From Prauserella endophytica (GTDB lineage: Bacteria > Actinomycetota > Actinomycetes > Mycobacteriales > Pseudonocardiaceae): DNA of 64,000 nucleotides. Location of the stretch: contig NZ_SWMS01000027.1 in the NCBI RefSeq assembly GCF_005146945.1, forward strand, positions 28,298 to 92,297, given 5' to 3'. The notes under the pieces are model-generated. The model was given only the letters and a program-made list of their open reading frames with translations. It ran no database searches and was not told the DNA's origin. Of this stretch, positions 24,022 through 31,437 are shown in pieces. The translations under genes were made by a program, and so were the position numbers. Positions within the stretch are counted from its first letter, which is position 1. Each line of letters starts with the position of its first letter.

Positions 24022-24867
24022 ATGTCCACCCCTGGCTTCACCCAGCGGTGGCGCAACGGCACCCACCGCTGGCGCACAACAGCCGGCCCCACGTTCAACC
24101 CCGATCGTTACAGTGTGTCCGAACTGGACAGCATCTTGGCCGAAGAGTTCTGCGTTCGTCATCACTACTCGGCCGCCTGGCCAGCCACCAAGTACCGCTT
24201 CGGGCTGTTCGACTTGCACGCGTACGAACCGCAATTGGTGGGCGTTGTCGCCCTGGGCATCCCGATGAGCAACCAGGTCCTCACCAACCCGTTCCCCACC
24301 CTGGTGCCCAACGAGGAATCGCTCGAACTGTCCCGATTGGTCTTGCTGGACAGCGTCGCCATGAACGGCGAATCGTGGTTCTGTGCAAGGGTTTTCGCCC
24401 GTGCCGCCGAACACGGCGTGCGAGGGCTGGTGAGCTTTGCCGACCCCGTTCCACGCTGGCGCATCATCGAGGGGCGGACCGAGATGATCAAGCCTGGGCA
24501 CATCGGCATCGTGTACCAGGCGCTGAACTTCGACTACCTCGGCCGGTCCACCCGCCGCACCCTCACCTTGCTACCCGATGCGACGGTGCTGACCGCCCGC
24601 GCACAAGCGAAAGTTACCGGCGGCGAACGCGGACGCAACGGCGTCGTGGCCCGACTCGTCACGCTCGGCGCCGCACCACCTCACCCCGACGAGGACCTCG
24701 CGCAGTGGCTCGCCACCGCCTTGCGCGCAATCGGAGCACGTCGCCAACGCCACCCCGGCAACCACCGGTACGCGATCCGCCTCGGCCGCACCCGCGGCGA
24801 ACGCACCCGCACCACCATCGGCATGGCCACCGGCCCGTACCCGAAGCCACGCCTCGCCGCCGCGTAA
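24022..24867 (+). CDS. Mom-like (phage Mu) GNAT-fold DNA-modification protein
   Basis: A 281-residue protein whose central part matches the order of motifs in Mom-type acyltransferases: ELSRLVLLDSVAMNGESWFC, then VRGLVSFADPVPRWRI and GHIGIVYQALNFDYLGRST. In phage Mu, Mom converts adenine in DNA to N6-methylcarbamoyl-adenine and protects it from restriction. Relatives of this type occur in actinomycete phages and conjugative elements. Both ends are basic (RWRNGTHRWRT at the start, RTRGERTRT near the end), as expected for DNA contact. GGGAGG lies 11 bases upstream. It is flanked by two PP-loop proteins. The family call rests on motif reading; the modification made here is not known. Confidence 0.7.
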   Translation: MSTPGFTQRWRNGTHRWRTTAGPTFNPDRYSVSELDSILAEEFCVRHHYSAAWPATKYRFGLFDLHAYEPQLVGVVALGIPMSNQVLTNPFPTLVPNEESLELSRLVLLDSVAMNGESWFCARVFARAAEHGVRGLVSFADPVPRWRIIEGRTEMIKPGHIGIVYQALNFDYLGRSTRRTLTLLPDATVLTARAQAKVTGGERGRNGVVARLVTLGAAPPHPDEDLAQWLATALRAIGARRQRHPGNHRYAIRLGRTRGERTRTTIGMATGPYPKPRLAAA

Positions 24868-24948
24868 CCGAGCTCGACCGCCAGACAGCTCCGCTGCCGC
24901 GCCACCCGAAACGCCACCGCAATTCACCACAAAGAAAGGGGCTCAGCC

Positions 24949-25500
24949 ATGCCCAAAACAGCCGAGAACTACTCCCCAGTGGACATTCTGCGTGAGGTGA
25001 CCAGCTTGCTGAAAGAGGTCTTTCAGCAACTCGACTGGGCAGAAGACGAGATTCGCCGGGCCATGAGGCGGCATCCGTCCGAACGCGACCTCCTCTATCA
25101 CAGCTTTCCCCTTCTCGTAGCCACACACAAACTCATGGCTACCGAGTTCGTCTACCGCTCGCACTGCCGCGAACTCCTGGAGCGCCTGGTCAACGACGCG
25201 GACACGCGGCCGGGCACCGCCGCCGAGGTGTGCTGCCTGTGCCACGACATCAGTCTGCGTGCCCCGCTGCGGTCACACGCCGCGGGCCTGTACTTCCGCA
25301 TGTGGGCCACCGCGTTCCCCGGCAAACCACTCGACGACGACAGCCGCCAGCACCACGAAGCATTGGAAGGGTCGACCATCGACGACCTCGAAGCGATCGC
25401 ACGACACAAGCTGGCCGTCAACAACCGCAAGCTCGGCGAGATCACCTGCGACGGTCGCCACGACGGCGACATCGTCCAATGCAAGTACGCCGGAGCGTGA
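24949..25500 (+). CDS. Unknown 183-aa helical protein
   Basis: A mostly helical, charged protein. A short Cys/His group (EVCCLCHDI) lies near residue 88 and a further Cys pair near the C-terminus (ITCDGRHDGDIVQC). GAAAGGGG precedes ATG 24949. A terminator follows 44 bases after its stop, so it closes the unit that starts at 20586 and includes the first PP-loop gene and the Mom-like gene. Function not recognised. Confidence 0.6.
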   Translation: MPKTAENYSPVDILREVTSLLKEVFQQLDWAEDEIRRAMRRHPSERDLLYHSFPLLVATHKLMATEFVYRSHCRELLERLVNDADTRPGTAAEVCCLCHDISLRAPLRSHAAGLYFRMWATAFPGKPLDDDSRQHHEALEGSTIDDLEAIARHKLAVNNRKLGEITCDGRHDGDIVQCKYAGA

Positions 25501-25543
25501 AACAGCCAGCCCCGAGCGCGCCAGCCAAACCATGCCACGAGTA

Positions 25544-25576
25544 GCCGGACCCCGCTGATCACCAACGGGGTCCGGC
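25544..25576 (+). terminator. 11-bp stem terminator
   Basis: GCCGGACCCCG (25544-25554) pairs perfectly with CGGGGTCCGGC (25566-25576), loop of 11 bases. It ends the 20586-25500 unit. Confidence 0.7.
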
Positions 25577-25648
25577 CGCCGGCTTGGTGCTGCCGCCCCT
25601 CCGCCACACGAATACCCGTCCGCAGAACAACAACGCACGGAGGACAAC

Positions 25649-26977
25649 ATGGAAAGGAGAGCACCCGACGCCTCCACTCACGTCGACACCAACCCAATCC
25701 ACCACACCGAGCTGATGCCGTACGCGTGGTCGTACGGCATGGGAGCAGAGTCAACCGCCGGGATCTACCGGATGCTCACCGACCCCAACGCCCGGCCCGA
25801 CACGATCGCACCCGACTACTCCAACCTGGTCGTCGTCATCGCACAGACCGGGGACGAATGGAGCACCACCGGCAAGCTCGTCGAGCGGCACATCCTCCCG
25901 TTGCTCCGCAAGCACAACGTGCGCCTGGTTGAGGTGGCCCGCAAGGGACCGACCAAAAAGGACGGCGTCGCGGTCCTGCAGGACACGCGCCAACCGTACC
26001 GGCTGCACCTGGAGGGCGCCTACAAGCTCTCACACGAAAACCGGGCAACCGGAACGATGCCTCAACTCGGTGGCGTCCGGAAATGCAGCCAGAAAGCCAA
26101 GGGCTGGCCCCAGGATGCCTGGCGTGCCAAGGAATTCGGCGACCAACAGTACATCCACGCGATCGGATTCAACGTCAACGAGTACACCAGAATCACACGC
26201 GACTCGGCGTACTCCATGGGCGGCCAACGCATTCCCACCTACCCGATCTACGAGTGGGGATGGGGCAGACAGGACTGCATCGACTACCTGTACCGCGAAC
26301 TCGGCGTGGTGTGGCCGAAAAGTTGCTGCCGCCATTGTCCTTACGCTGGCTGCCAAGCCGGGTGGCCCGAGCAGCTCGCCCGGTTCGCCACCCTACCGGC
26401 CGAGGCCGCGCAGCACATCATCGACGAGTACGTGTGCACCGCACTGAACCCCCGATCCGGGTTGTTCGGTCCTGGCAAGTCGTTGATCAGCCGGCTGCAA
26501 CGCGACCGCGTGACCGAGCCCGTCAAGCTGGCTGCCGCGCGGATGAAGAGGATGCCGTGGGCGATCTACCGCGTGCGTCGCTTCTACTTCGCGCCCGCCA
26601 ACGCGATCCGCTCGGTGGATCGCGTCCTGCTCGGCGGCCACCTGGTGGTGTACGCCGCGCTGGAGGAGATGAGCGACCTCGTCGGCGTGCCGCTGGTACG
26701 CCACGAGCAGATCGCGGGCGCACCGGTACGCGACGGCGATCGGGACGTCCACCGACGTCTGTGGGTGCGCCAACGTCAAGACGGGGCGTACCCGGCCATG
26801 GAGGAGTTCTACACCGTGGCCCCGGCCCAAGCGCTGGACAAGTCCATGGATCGCTTCGACGACACCTGGGCCGCGCACACCGACACGCTGCTCGCTCGCC
26901 TGGAAAGCCGTTGCGAGGCCGCGGCTGACGTGGTGCGGCACGCCCTGACTCGATCCCGGTTCACCAGCGCGTCCTAG
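25649..26977 (+). CDS. Second PP-loop-type (PAPS-reductase-like) protein
   Basis: A 442-residue protein with a variant PP-loop WSYGMGAESTAGIY near residue 32 (most relatives have SGGxDS), KCSQKAKGWP corresponding to the Cys-x..K..P block, an IGFNVNEYTRI segment in the place of the GxRxxES region and a dense Cys cluster CCRHCPYAGCQAG that could hold an iron-sulfur or zinc centre. Similar YGMGxES proteins are frequent in phages and mobile elements, usually labelled as phosphoadenosine phosphosulfate reductase. Sequence and length differ greatly from the PP-loop protein at 21411, so this is not a recent duplicate. ACGGAGGAC is directly before the ATG. Substrate unknown; partnership with the Mom-like enzyme is speculative. 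Confidence 0.75.
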   Translation: MERRAPDASTHVDTNPIHHTELMPYAWSYGMGAESTAGIYRMLTDPNARPDTIAPDYSNLVVVIAQTGDEWSTTGKLVERHILPLLRKHNVRLVEVARKGPTKKDGVAVLQDTRQPYRLHLEGAYKLSHENRATGTMPQLGGVRKCSQKAKGWPQDAWRAKEFGDQQYIHAIGFNVNEYTRITRDSAYSMGGQRIPTYPIYEWGWGRQDCIDYLYRELGVVWPKSCCRHCPYAGCQAGWPEQLARFATLPAEAAQHIIDEYVCTALNPRSGLFGPGKSLISRLQRDRVTEPVKLAAARMKRMPWAIYRVRRFYFAPANAIRSVDRVLLGGHLVVYAALEEMSDLVGVPLVRHEQIAGAPVRDGDRDVHRRLWVRQRQDGAYPAMEEFYTVAPAQALDKSMDRFDDTWAAHTDTLLARLESRCEAAADVVRHALTRSRFTSAS

Positions 26978-27110
26978 CGGCAGCGCTGGGCTCGATGCAC
27001 GAGCTCACCTTCCCGCCTCGTCCGCAGCATTTCGCCTGCGGCACATCGACTTCCGGCGCTGCGCCACGCCGAAGTTTCGCAATCTTCCTGTTCCGAAAGG
27101 GGATACCGCT

Positions 27111-27911
27111 ATGGCTCCGTTCGAATTGCACACCGCACACATCGACGGACTCGTCAACGCTGGCCTCCAGTTCGACATGATCGCAACACGCGACGACGCC
27201 ACACTGGCCGGCCAGATGTTGCTCCAGCAGCACTACCGCAGCATCGGCGTGCTCCGCGAACACGAGGACCCGCCGGACTACACGGCGGCCCTGGCCGACC
27301 ACGAGTTCCACCCGGTCGCGGTGCTGAGGCTGCTGGACAGCTACGAGTACCAGTCGGACGAAACGGCTGACTGGAACACCAGCCCCGCGTGCACGTGGAT
27401 CAACAGGCTCCGCGACGAAGTCCTCAGCAGGCTTCCCGCCGAGACGAAAACCAGAGTGCGCTACCGATCGCTGTCCGTCCCGGCCTACCAGCTCCTGCCC
27501 GCCTACACCGACACCCCCTGGGCCGTCACGGCACTGGAGCAGATCCCCAACATCGGGGACAGCACCATCGAGATCCCCGTGGTCCGCAAAGGACTGCCCG
27601 CCGAGATCCTGACCGGACCGATCCACTGCCCGAACGGCGGGCTGTCCTCCCATGTCCGGCACGTGACCATCCTCGGCCTCGGCCAGGACCGGGAGCTGCC
27701 CGCCTTCGCGCGAGTCCGCGAGCCCTCCGATCAGGCACCGGGGGTGTACCTGCTGTTCGAGCACGGCCGGCACGTGGCCCGCCCGGCCGATGCCCCGCCC
27801 ATGCGGTTCGCCGCGTCGGGCGCCTTCATCCACACCGGCGACTGGCGCTGGCGCGAGCTGATCGGCCACAGCCTGCCGATCCCGTTGCACGACCACCGCA
27901 CCGATCGCTGA
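27111..27911 (+). CDS. Unknown 266-aa protein
   Basis: A soluble acidic protein with even composition, no Cys cluster and no membrane segment. The N-terminal stretch (FELHTAHIDGLVNAGLQFDM) and the C-terminal part (SGAFIHTGDWRWRELIGHSL) look like folded enzyme or binding domains, but no signature is recognised. GAAAGGGGA lies before ATG 27111. It is separated from the PP-loop gene by 133 bases with no further gene, and from DprA by 62 bases. Confidence 0.6.
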   Translation: MAPFELHTAHIDGLVNAGLQFDMIATRDDATLAGQMLLQQHYRSIGVLREHEDPPDYTAALADHEFHPVAVLRLLDSYEYQSDETADWNTSPACTWINRLRDEVLSRLPAETKTRVRYRSLSVPAYQLLPAYTDTPWAVTALEQIPNIGDSTIEIPVVRKGLPAEILTGPIHCPNGGLSSHVRHVTILGLGQDRELPAFARVREPSDQAPGVYLLFEHGRHVARPADAPPMRFAASGAFIHTGDWRWRELIGHSLPIPLHDHRTDR

Positions 27912-27973
27912 CAGCCGCGTCCACCGATACCGGCTCGGGCTGCCATCCCTTCCCACACCGAAGGAGTTGCACC

Positions 27974-28858
27974 ATGCCCCTCACCGACCCCCAGCACGCA
28001 CGCTTGTTCCTGCTGTACGCCGCGGAGCCGCCCGCACCCGCAGTGCACGACTTCGTCGCCGCTCACGGGCCCGTCGAGGCCGTCGAGCGCATCCGCGGCG
28101 GAACTGCCCCGCCCGCGGTCCTGGCCGAGATCACCCGGCCAGATCCGCGACTGGACGACGCCCTCCGCCCGGTCGACGCCGGGACCGCCACGCTGGTGAC
28201 CCCCGAGGACGACGACTGGCCGCTCGGCCGGCTCGCCGGCATGGCCGGCCACGGCCTGGGCGCACCGCTGGCGCTGTGGACACGTGGCTCGGCATCCCTC
28301 GCCGAGCTCACCCGCACCGCCGTAACAGTGACCGGCACGGCCGTGTCCACCGGATACGGCTCCACTGTCGCCGCGGATCTCGCCTACGAACTGGCACAGG
28401 CCGGCGTGACCATCGTCAGCGGCGGTGCCTTCGGCATCGACGAGAGCGCCCTGCGCGGTGCACTGGCTGCGGAAGGCCCGGCTGTCGTGGTCCTGCCCTG
28501 CGGGGTCGACCTGGACTACCCGATGGCGCACACGCCCCTGTTCGCCGAGATCGTCCGAACGGGCGGGCTGCTGGTCAGCGAGTACCCCCTCGGCGCACTT
28601 CCGACGCGGGCACGGTTCATTGCTCGCCGTCGTCTACTGGCCGCACTGGCCGCCGCGACCGTGATCGTCGAGGCCGGACAGCGCAGTGCCGCGCTAACCA
28701 CGGCCCGCGCCGCCCGACACCTCGGACGGCGGGTCTACGGCGTACCGGGGCCGATCACGTCCGCCGCCTCGGCCGGCGTCAACGAGCTCCTGCGCACCGG
28801 GGACGCCACCGCGATCAGCTCCGCGGCTCACATCACCTACCAGGAGGGATTGCGGTGA
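27974..28858 (+). CDS. DprA/Smf-like ssDNA-processing protein
   Basis: A 294-residue protein with the extended Rossmann fold of DprA: VTGTAVSTGYGSTVAADLAY, VTIVSGGAFGIDESALRGAL, AVVVLPCGVDLDYPMAHTPL, GGLLVSEYPLG and RARFIARRRLLAALA. DprA binds incoming single-stranded DNA and loads RecA in transformation. A copy on a conjugative element may protect or convert the transferred strand in the recipient. The canonical RNRIIAGLS segment is altered (RARFIARRR) and there is no N-terminal SAM or C-terminal winged domain of full length. AAGGAG lies seven bases before ATG 27974. The next gene starts inside its stop (GTGA). Confidence 0.85.
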   Translation: MPLTDPQHARLFLLYAAEPPAPAVHDFVAAHGPVEAVERIRGGTAPPAVLAEITRPDPRLDDALRPVDAGTATLVTPEDDDWPLGRLAGMAGHGLGAPLALWTRGSASLAELTRTAVTVTGTAVSTGYGSTVAADLAYELAQAGVTIVSGGAFGIDESALRGALAAEGPAVVVLPCGVDLDYPMAHTPLFAEIVRTGGLLVSEYPLGALPTRARFIARRRLLAALAAATVIVEAGQRSAALTTARAARHLGRRVYGVPGPITSAASAGVNELLRTGDATAISSAAHITYQEGLR

Positions 28859-29664
28859 ACGGCCCCGACGTCTACACAGCGGCCATCGCCGCGCTCTGTC
28901 TGCCCGCCGAGTGGCAGGTCACCGTGGCGCTGCGACCTCGACGCCGCTCTCTCGGCATCGAGGTCCAGCCCGGCGGCACCGTCACCGTCCTGATCCCGCC
29001 GCAGGCCGGCCCCGACCAGGTCGTCCGGTTCGTCCGCGGCCACCGACGCTGGATCACCGAGAAGGTCGAAACAGCCGTCCGGCTGGCGCCGAACCACCCG
29101 GTCAAGCAGTTCGTCGACGGCGAGATCTTCGACCTGCTCGGCCAGCGCTACCGGCTCCAACTCGTCGACGCCGGCCTGACGACGAACGGGCGACAGCTAC
29201 CTGTCCTCGCGTCGGACAACATCCTGTACGCGCGGCGGGAGCGCCCGGACCGGGTCCGGCGCGCGATCACCGGGCTCTACCGGCAGGAAGGGCTGGCCTG
29301 GGCCGTTCGGGAAGGCCGCGAGTACGAACGACGGGGTCGGATCGAGGGCCTGCGCTACCAGGTGCGGGACCTAGGCCGGCGCCGCTGGGGCGTCTACCAC
29401 GGCCCGCCCAAGCACACCACGGCCCTGCACTGGGCCGTGTTCGGGCTACCGCTGCGGCTGATCGAGTACGTCCTCGTGCACGAGCAAGCCCACGCCACCC
29501 GCCCCAGCGGGCAGCCCCACGGGCGAGCCTGGCAGCGCCAGATGACGCTCTGGATGCCGGACTGGCGGCAACGGAAGGACGAGCTCGCCGAGGCCGGGCG
29601 CCATGCCTGGCTGGGTGACTTCGAGCCGCACGGACCAGTCGTATCGCGCTACAAGAATGCGTAG
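28855..29664 (+). CDS. YgjP/SprT-like zinc metallopeptidase (M48/DUF45 type)
   Basis: A 269-residue protein with HEQAH near residue 205 (VLVHEQAHATRPSGQPHG), the HExxH zinc signature followed at the usual distance by a His-x-x-x-W segment (PHGRAWQRQM). The N-terminal part (RPRRRSLGIEVQPGGTVTVLIP, then RRWITEKV) matches the YgjP-like/DUF45 family. Family members are putative metallopeptidases, some acting on DNA-bound proteins. It starts with GTG 28855, overlapping the DprA stop by four bases, so the two proteins are made together; this coupling suggests a joint role in handling incoming DNA. That role is inferred. Confidence 0.75.
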   Translation: MNGPDVYTAAIAALCLPAEWQVTVALRPRRRSLGIEVQPGGTVTVLIPPQAGPDQVVRFVRGHRRWITEKVETAVRLAPNHPVKQFVDGEIFDLLGQRYRLQLVDAGLTTNGRQLPVLASDNILYARRERPDRVRRAITGLYRQEGLAWAVREGREYERRGRIEGLRYQVRDLGRRRWGVYHGPPKHTTALHWAVFGLPLRLIEYVLVHEQAHATRPSGQPHGRAWQRQMTLWMPDWRQRKDELAEAGRHAWLGDFEPHGPVVSRYKNA

Positions 29665-29719
29665 CGGTCACCCACGATGCGGATACAAGACACCACACCG
29701 GCTGTCCTAGCAAGAGGAC

Positions 29720-29742
29720 TGATAGACATGCGTGATAGACAT
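29720..29742 (+). promoter_or_regulatory. Direct repeats TGATAGACAT x2
   Basis: Two identical 10-base copies (29720-29729 and 29733-29742), 13 bases apart, 62 bases before the HTH gene at 29804. The half-site also forms the palindrome at 12316. Candidate operator, possibly autoregulatory. Confidence 0.4.
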
Positions 29743-29803
29743 ACCGCGACAACGGAGCGTCATCGGCCATGGCTCGATGACGGCGAGCGAGAGAGGCTTC
29801 CCC

Positions 29804-30100
29804 ATGAGCGAGCCCGAGGAAGTCCTTCAACTTCGCGCCTGCCGGGCCGAGGTCGAAGGGATCAAGAAGCAGCTGGAGGACGCTCGCGAACAACAGGCAA
29901 AGCTCGAAGAGAAGATCAACGGCCTTCTGAAGAAGCAACGCGAAGCCAGGAAGAAGCGGCGCGAAGCGGTACTCGCTGCCGACGCAGCCGGGGTTCCGCG
30001 GTTGCGGATCTCCAAGGAAGTCGGCATGCAACGCAGCAACGTGTACAAGCTGTTGGAGGGCGCGGACACCAGCGACTCGGACACCGGCGACGATTCGTGA
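29804..30100 (+). CDS. Small coiled-coil/HTH DNA-binding-like protein
   Basis: A 98-residue protein: a charged coiled coil at residues 12-58 (IKKQLEDAREQQAKLEEKI) followed by a resolvase-type helix-turn-helix (VPRLRISKEVGMQRSNVYKL) and an acidic tail. GAGAGG seven bases before ATG 29804 decides the start over a codon at 29732. A coiled coil for dimerisation plus HTH fits a regulator or a DNA-organising protein. Direct repeats upstream suggest self-control. It stands near the end of the cargo block. Confidence 0.65.
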   Translation: MSEPEEVLQLRACRAEVEGIKKQLEDAREQQAKLEEKINGLLKKQREARKKRREAVLAADAAGVPRLRISKEVGMQRSNVYKLLEGADTSDSDTGDDS

Positions 30101-30163
30101 GCGCAGCCACCATAGGCACGTCGGTACCGCGTCCGAAAAGCGTCCCGGTCACCGGAGGACGCC

Positions 30164-30367
30164 ATGGATCACGACGACTGGCCGGGACGTGACGGGTGGG
30201 CGGAACTGTCGGCTGATTCGCCCGACAGCGCCCACTCCGACGCGAAGCTGGAGCCGCCGCCTGGCTACTGCTGGTATGGCTCCAGGCTCGTGCCGTCCGA
30301 GCCCGAAGCGGGCAGAATCACCGAGCTGTTTCATCGGGTCCTGAAGGAGGGCCTGCCGCCGAACTGA
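30164..30367 (+). CDS. 67-aa protein resembling a recombinase-domain fragment
   Basis: A small acidic protein ending in SRLVPSEPEAGRITELFHRV. The segment LVP(S)EPEA...I..LF..VL is very like the start of the Recombinase domain of large serine recombinases (LVPDEPEAxxVRxIFxxY). It has its own ribosome site (GGAGGAC before ATG 30164), so it is either a small expressed gene or a surviving fragment of an old integrase. A bidirectional hairpin follows. Confidence 0.45.
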   Translation: MDHDDWPGRDGWAELSADSPDSAHSDAKLEPPPGYCWYGSRLVPSEPEAGRITELFHRVLKEGLPPN

Positions 30368-30397
30368 AACGGGTGCGGTGCCTATGTCGACGAGGTG

Positions 30398-30438
30398 GGA
30401 CCGGCAGCATTGACGTACATTATGGATGCTGCCGGTCC
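30398..30438. terminator. Perfect 13-bp stem between convergent operons
   Basis: GGACCGGCAGCAT (30398-30410) and ATGCTGCCGGTCC (30426-30438) form a perfect 13-bp stem with a 15-base loop. It lies between the plus-strand cargo block and the minus-strand T4SS operon, so it probably ends both. Confidence 0.8.
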
Positions 30439-30470
30439 ACCGCCGTCGTCAAACGGCCCAGAACTCCTTG

Positions 30471-31433
30471 CTAGACACGGGAATCCGTAACTGGCCGTGT
30501 GGCTCCCAGGTAGTCGTCTCCCGACCAGCGGTAGGGGGCGATCTTGATGGGCTGGTTGAAGGTCGGGGCGTGCACCATCTTTCCTGCACCGATGTACAGA
30601 CCGACGTGGTGGACATTGCCTGGTGTGCCGTAGAAGACCAGGTCGCCGGGAAGCAGCGGCTGCCCCGCGGGTACCAGCGGACCGGCGTTGTACTGCGTCT
30701 GGGCTGTCCGAGGCAGGTTGATCCCAGCGGCGTTGTAGGCGGCTTTGGTGAGGCCGGAGCAGTCGAAGCCGGCATGTCCGCCGGCGGGTCCGTTGCCGCC
30801 CCAGACGTACGGGAGGCCGAGTTGGCCGCAGGCGAAGTTGATTGCCATGATTGCGGCCGGGTTGGGTGCCTGGATCTTGTTGCAGTCGCCGGTTCCGACG
30901 GTGGCGCTGCCGTAGCGTTTTGCTTGTGCCAGAACGCCGTTGACGTACTCCTCGTCATGGTTGTAGGCGAACAGGGCCTTGCGGATGTCTTTCTGTGCGC
31001 CGGAGTCGCACAGGTAGAACGCGGCGGCGTAGATGGCGTCGTGTGGGTTGTAGCGGGAGGGCGGGTTCGAGCCGCCGGGTGGGATCGTGTGGCGTGCGAT
31101 GACGCCGTCGAAGGTGGGCTTGAGGAACTGCATGGGTCCACCGGCTCCCATGTAGTTCTCGCCTTCGGCGATGCCTTCGCCGGATCCGCGGCCGTGCTTG
31201 GATTCGGCGTCGCCGATCGCGGCGAGGATCGTCCAGTCCAACCCTGGGCACACGGAGGCTGCTGCGCGGTAGAGCGACAGGTAGTCGTTGGGGATCTCGG
31301 CGATCGCGGCCTGGCTCGGTTCGGTGCCACCTGTGCCGAACAGCGCACTGACGATGGCTTTGCCGACACCTCCGATGAGGATGAGGATGGGGATGGCGAT
31401 GATGGCCGCGACAGCGGCAACGGCGATCTTCAT
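30471..31433 (-). CDS. Lytic transglycosylase plus NlpC/P60 wall hydrolase (T4SS VirB1-like)
   Basis: A 320-residue protein: N-terminal membrane anchor (VAAVAAIIAIPILILIGGVG), an SLT-type transglycosylase domain with catalytic Glu in AAIGDAESKHG near residue 77, then an NlpC/P60 peptidase domain with Cys in AGFDCSGLTKAAYNAAG near residue 227, His in NVHHVGLYIG and a third polar residue following. This two-enzyme layout opens peptidoglycan for conjugation machines in Gram-positive bacteria. GGAGGTGA precedes the ATG (complement of 31431-31433). It is the last gene of the operon. Confidence 0.9.
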   Translation of the reverse strand: MKIAVAAVAAIIAIPILILIGGVGKAIVSALFGTGGTEPSQAAIAEIPNDYLSLYRAAASVCPGLDWTILAAIGDAESKHGRGSGEGIAEGENYMGAGGPMQFLKPTFDGVIARHTIPPGGSNPPSRYNPHDAIYAAAFYLCDSGAQKDIRKALFAYNHDEEYVNGVLAQAKRYGSATVGTGDCNKIQAPNPAAIMAINFACGQLGLPYVWGGNGPAGGHAGFDCSGLTKAAYNAAGINLPRTAQTQYNAGPLVPAGQPLLPGDLVFYGTPGNVHHVGLYIGAGKMVHAPTFNQPIKIAPYRWSGDDYLGATRPVTDSRV

Positions 31434-31437
31434 GGGG

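Noticed and set aside
21411..26977. Standard Dnd phosphorothioation or assimilatory sulfate reduction cluster
   Set aside because: No dndB, dndD, dndE, cysteine desulfurase, sulfite reductase or sulfate adenylyltransferase genes are near the PP-loop proteins.
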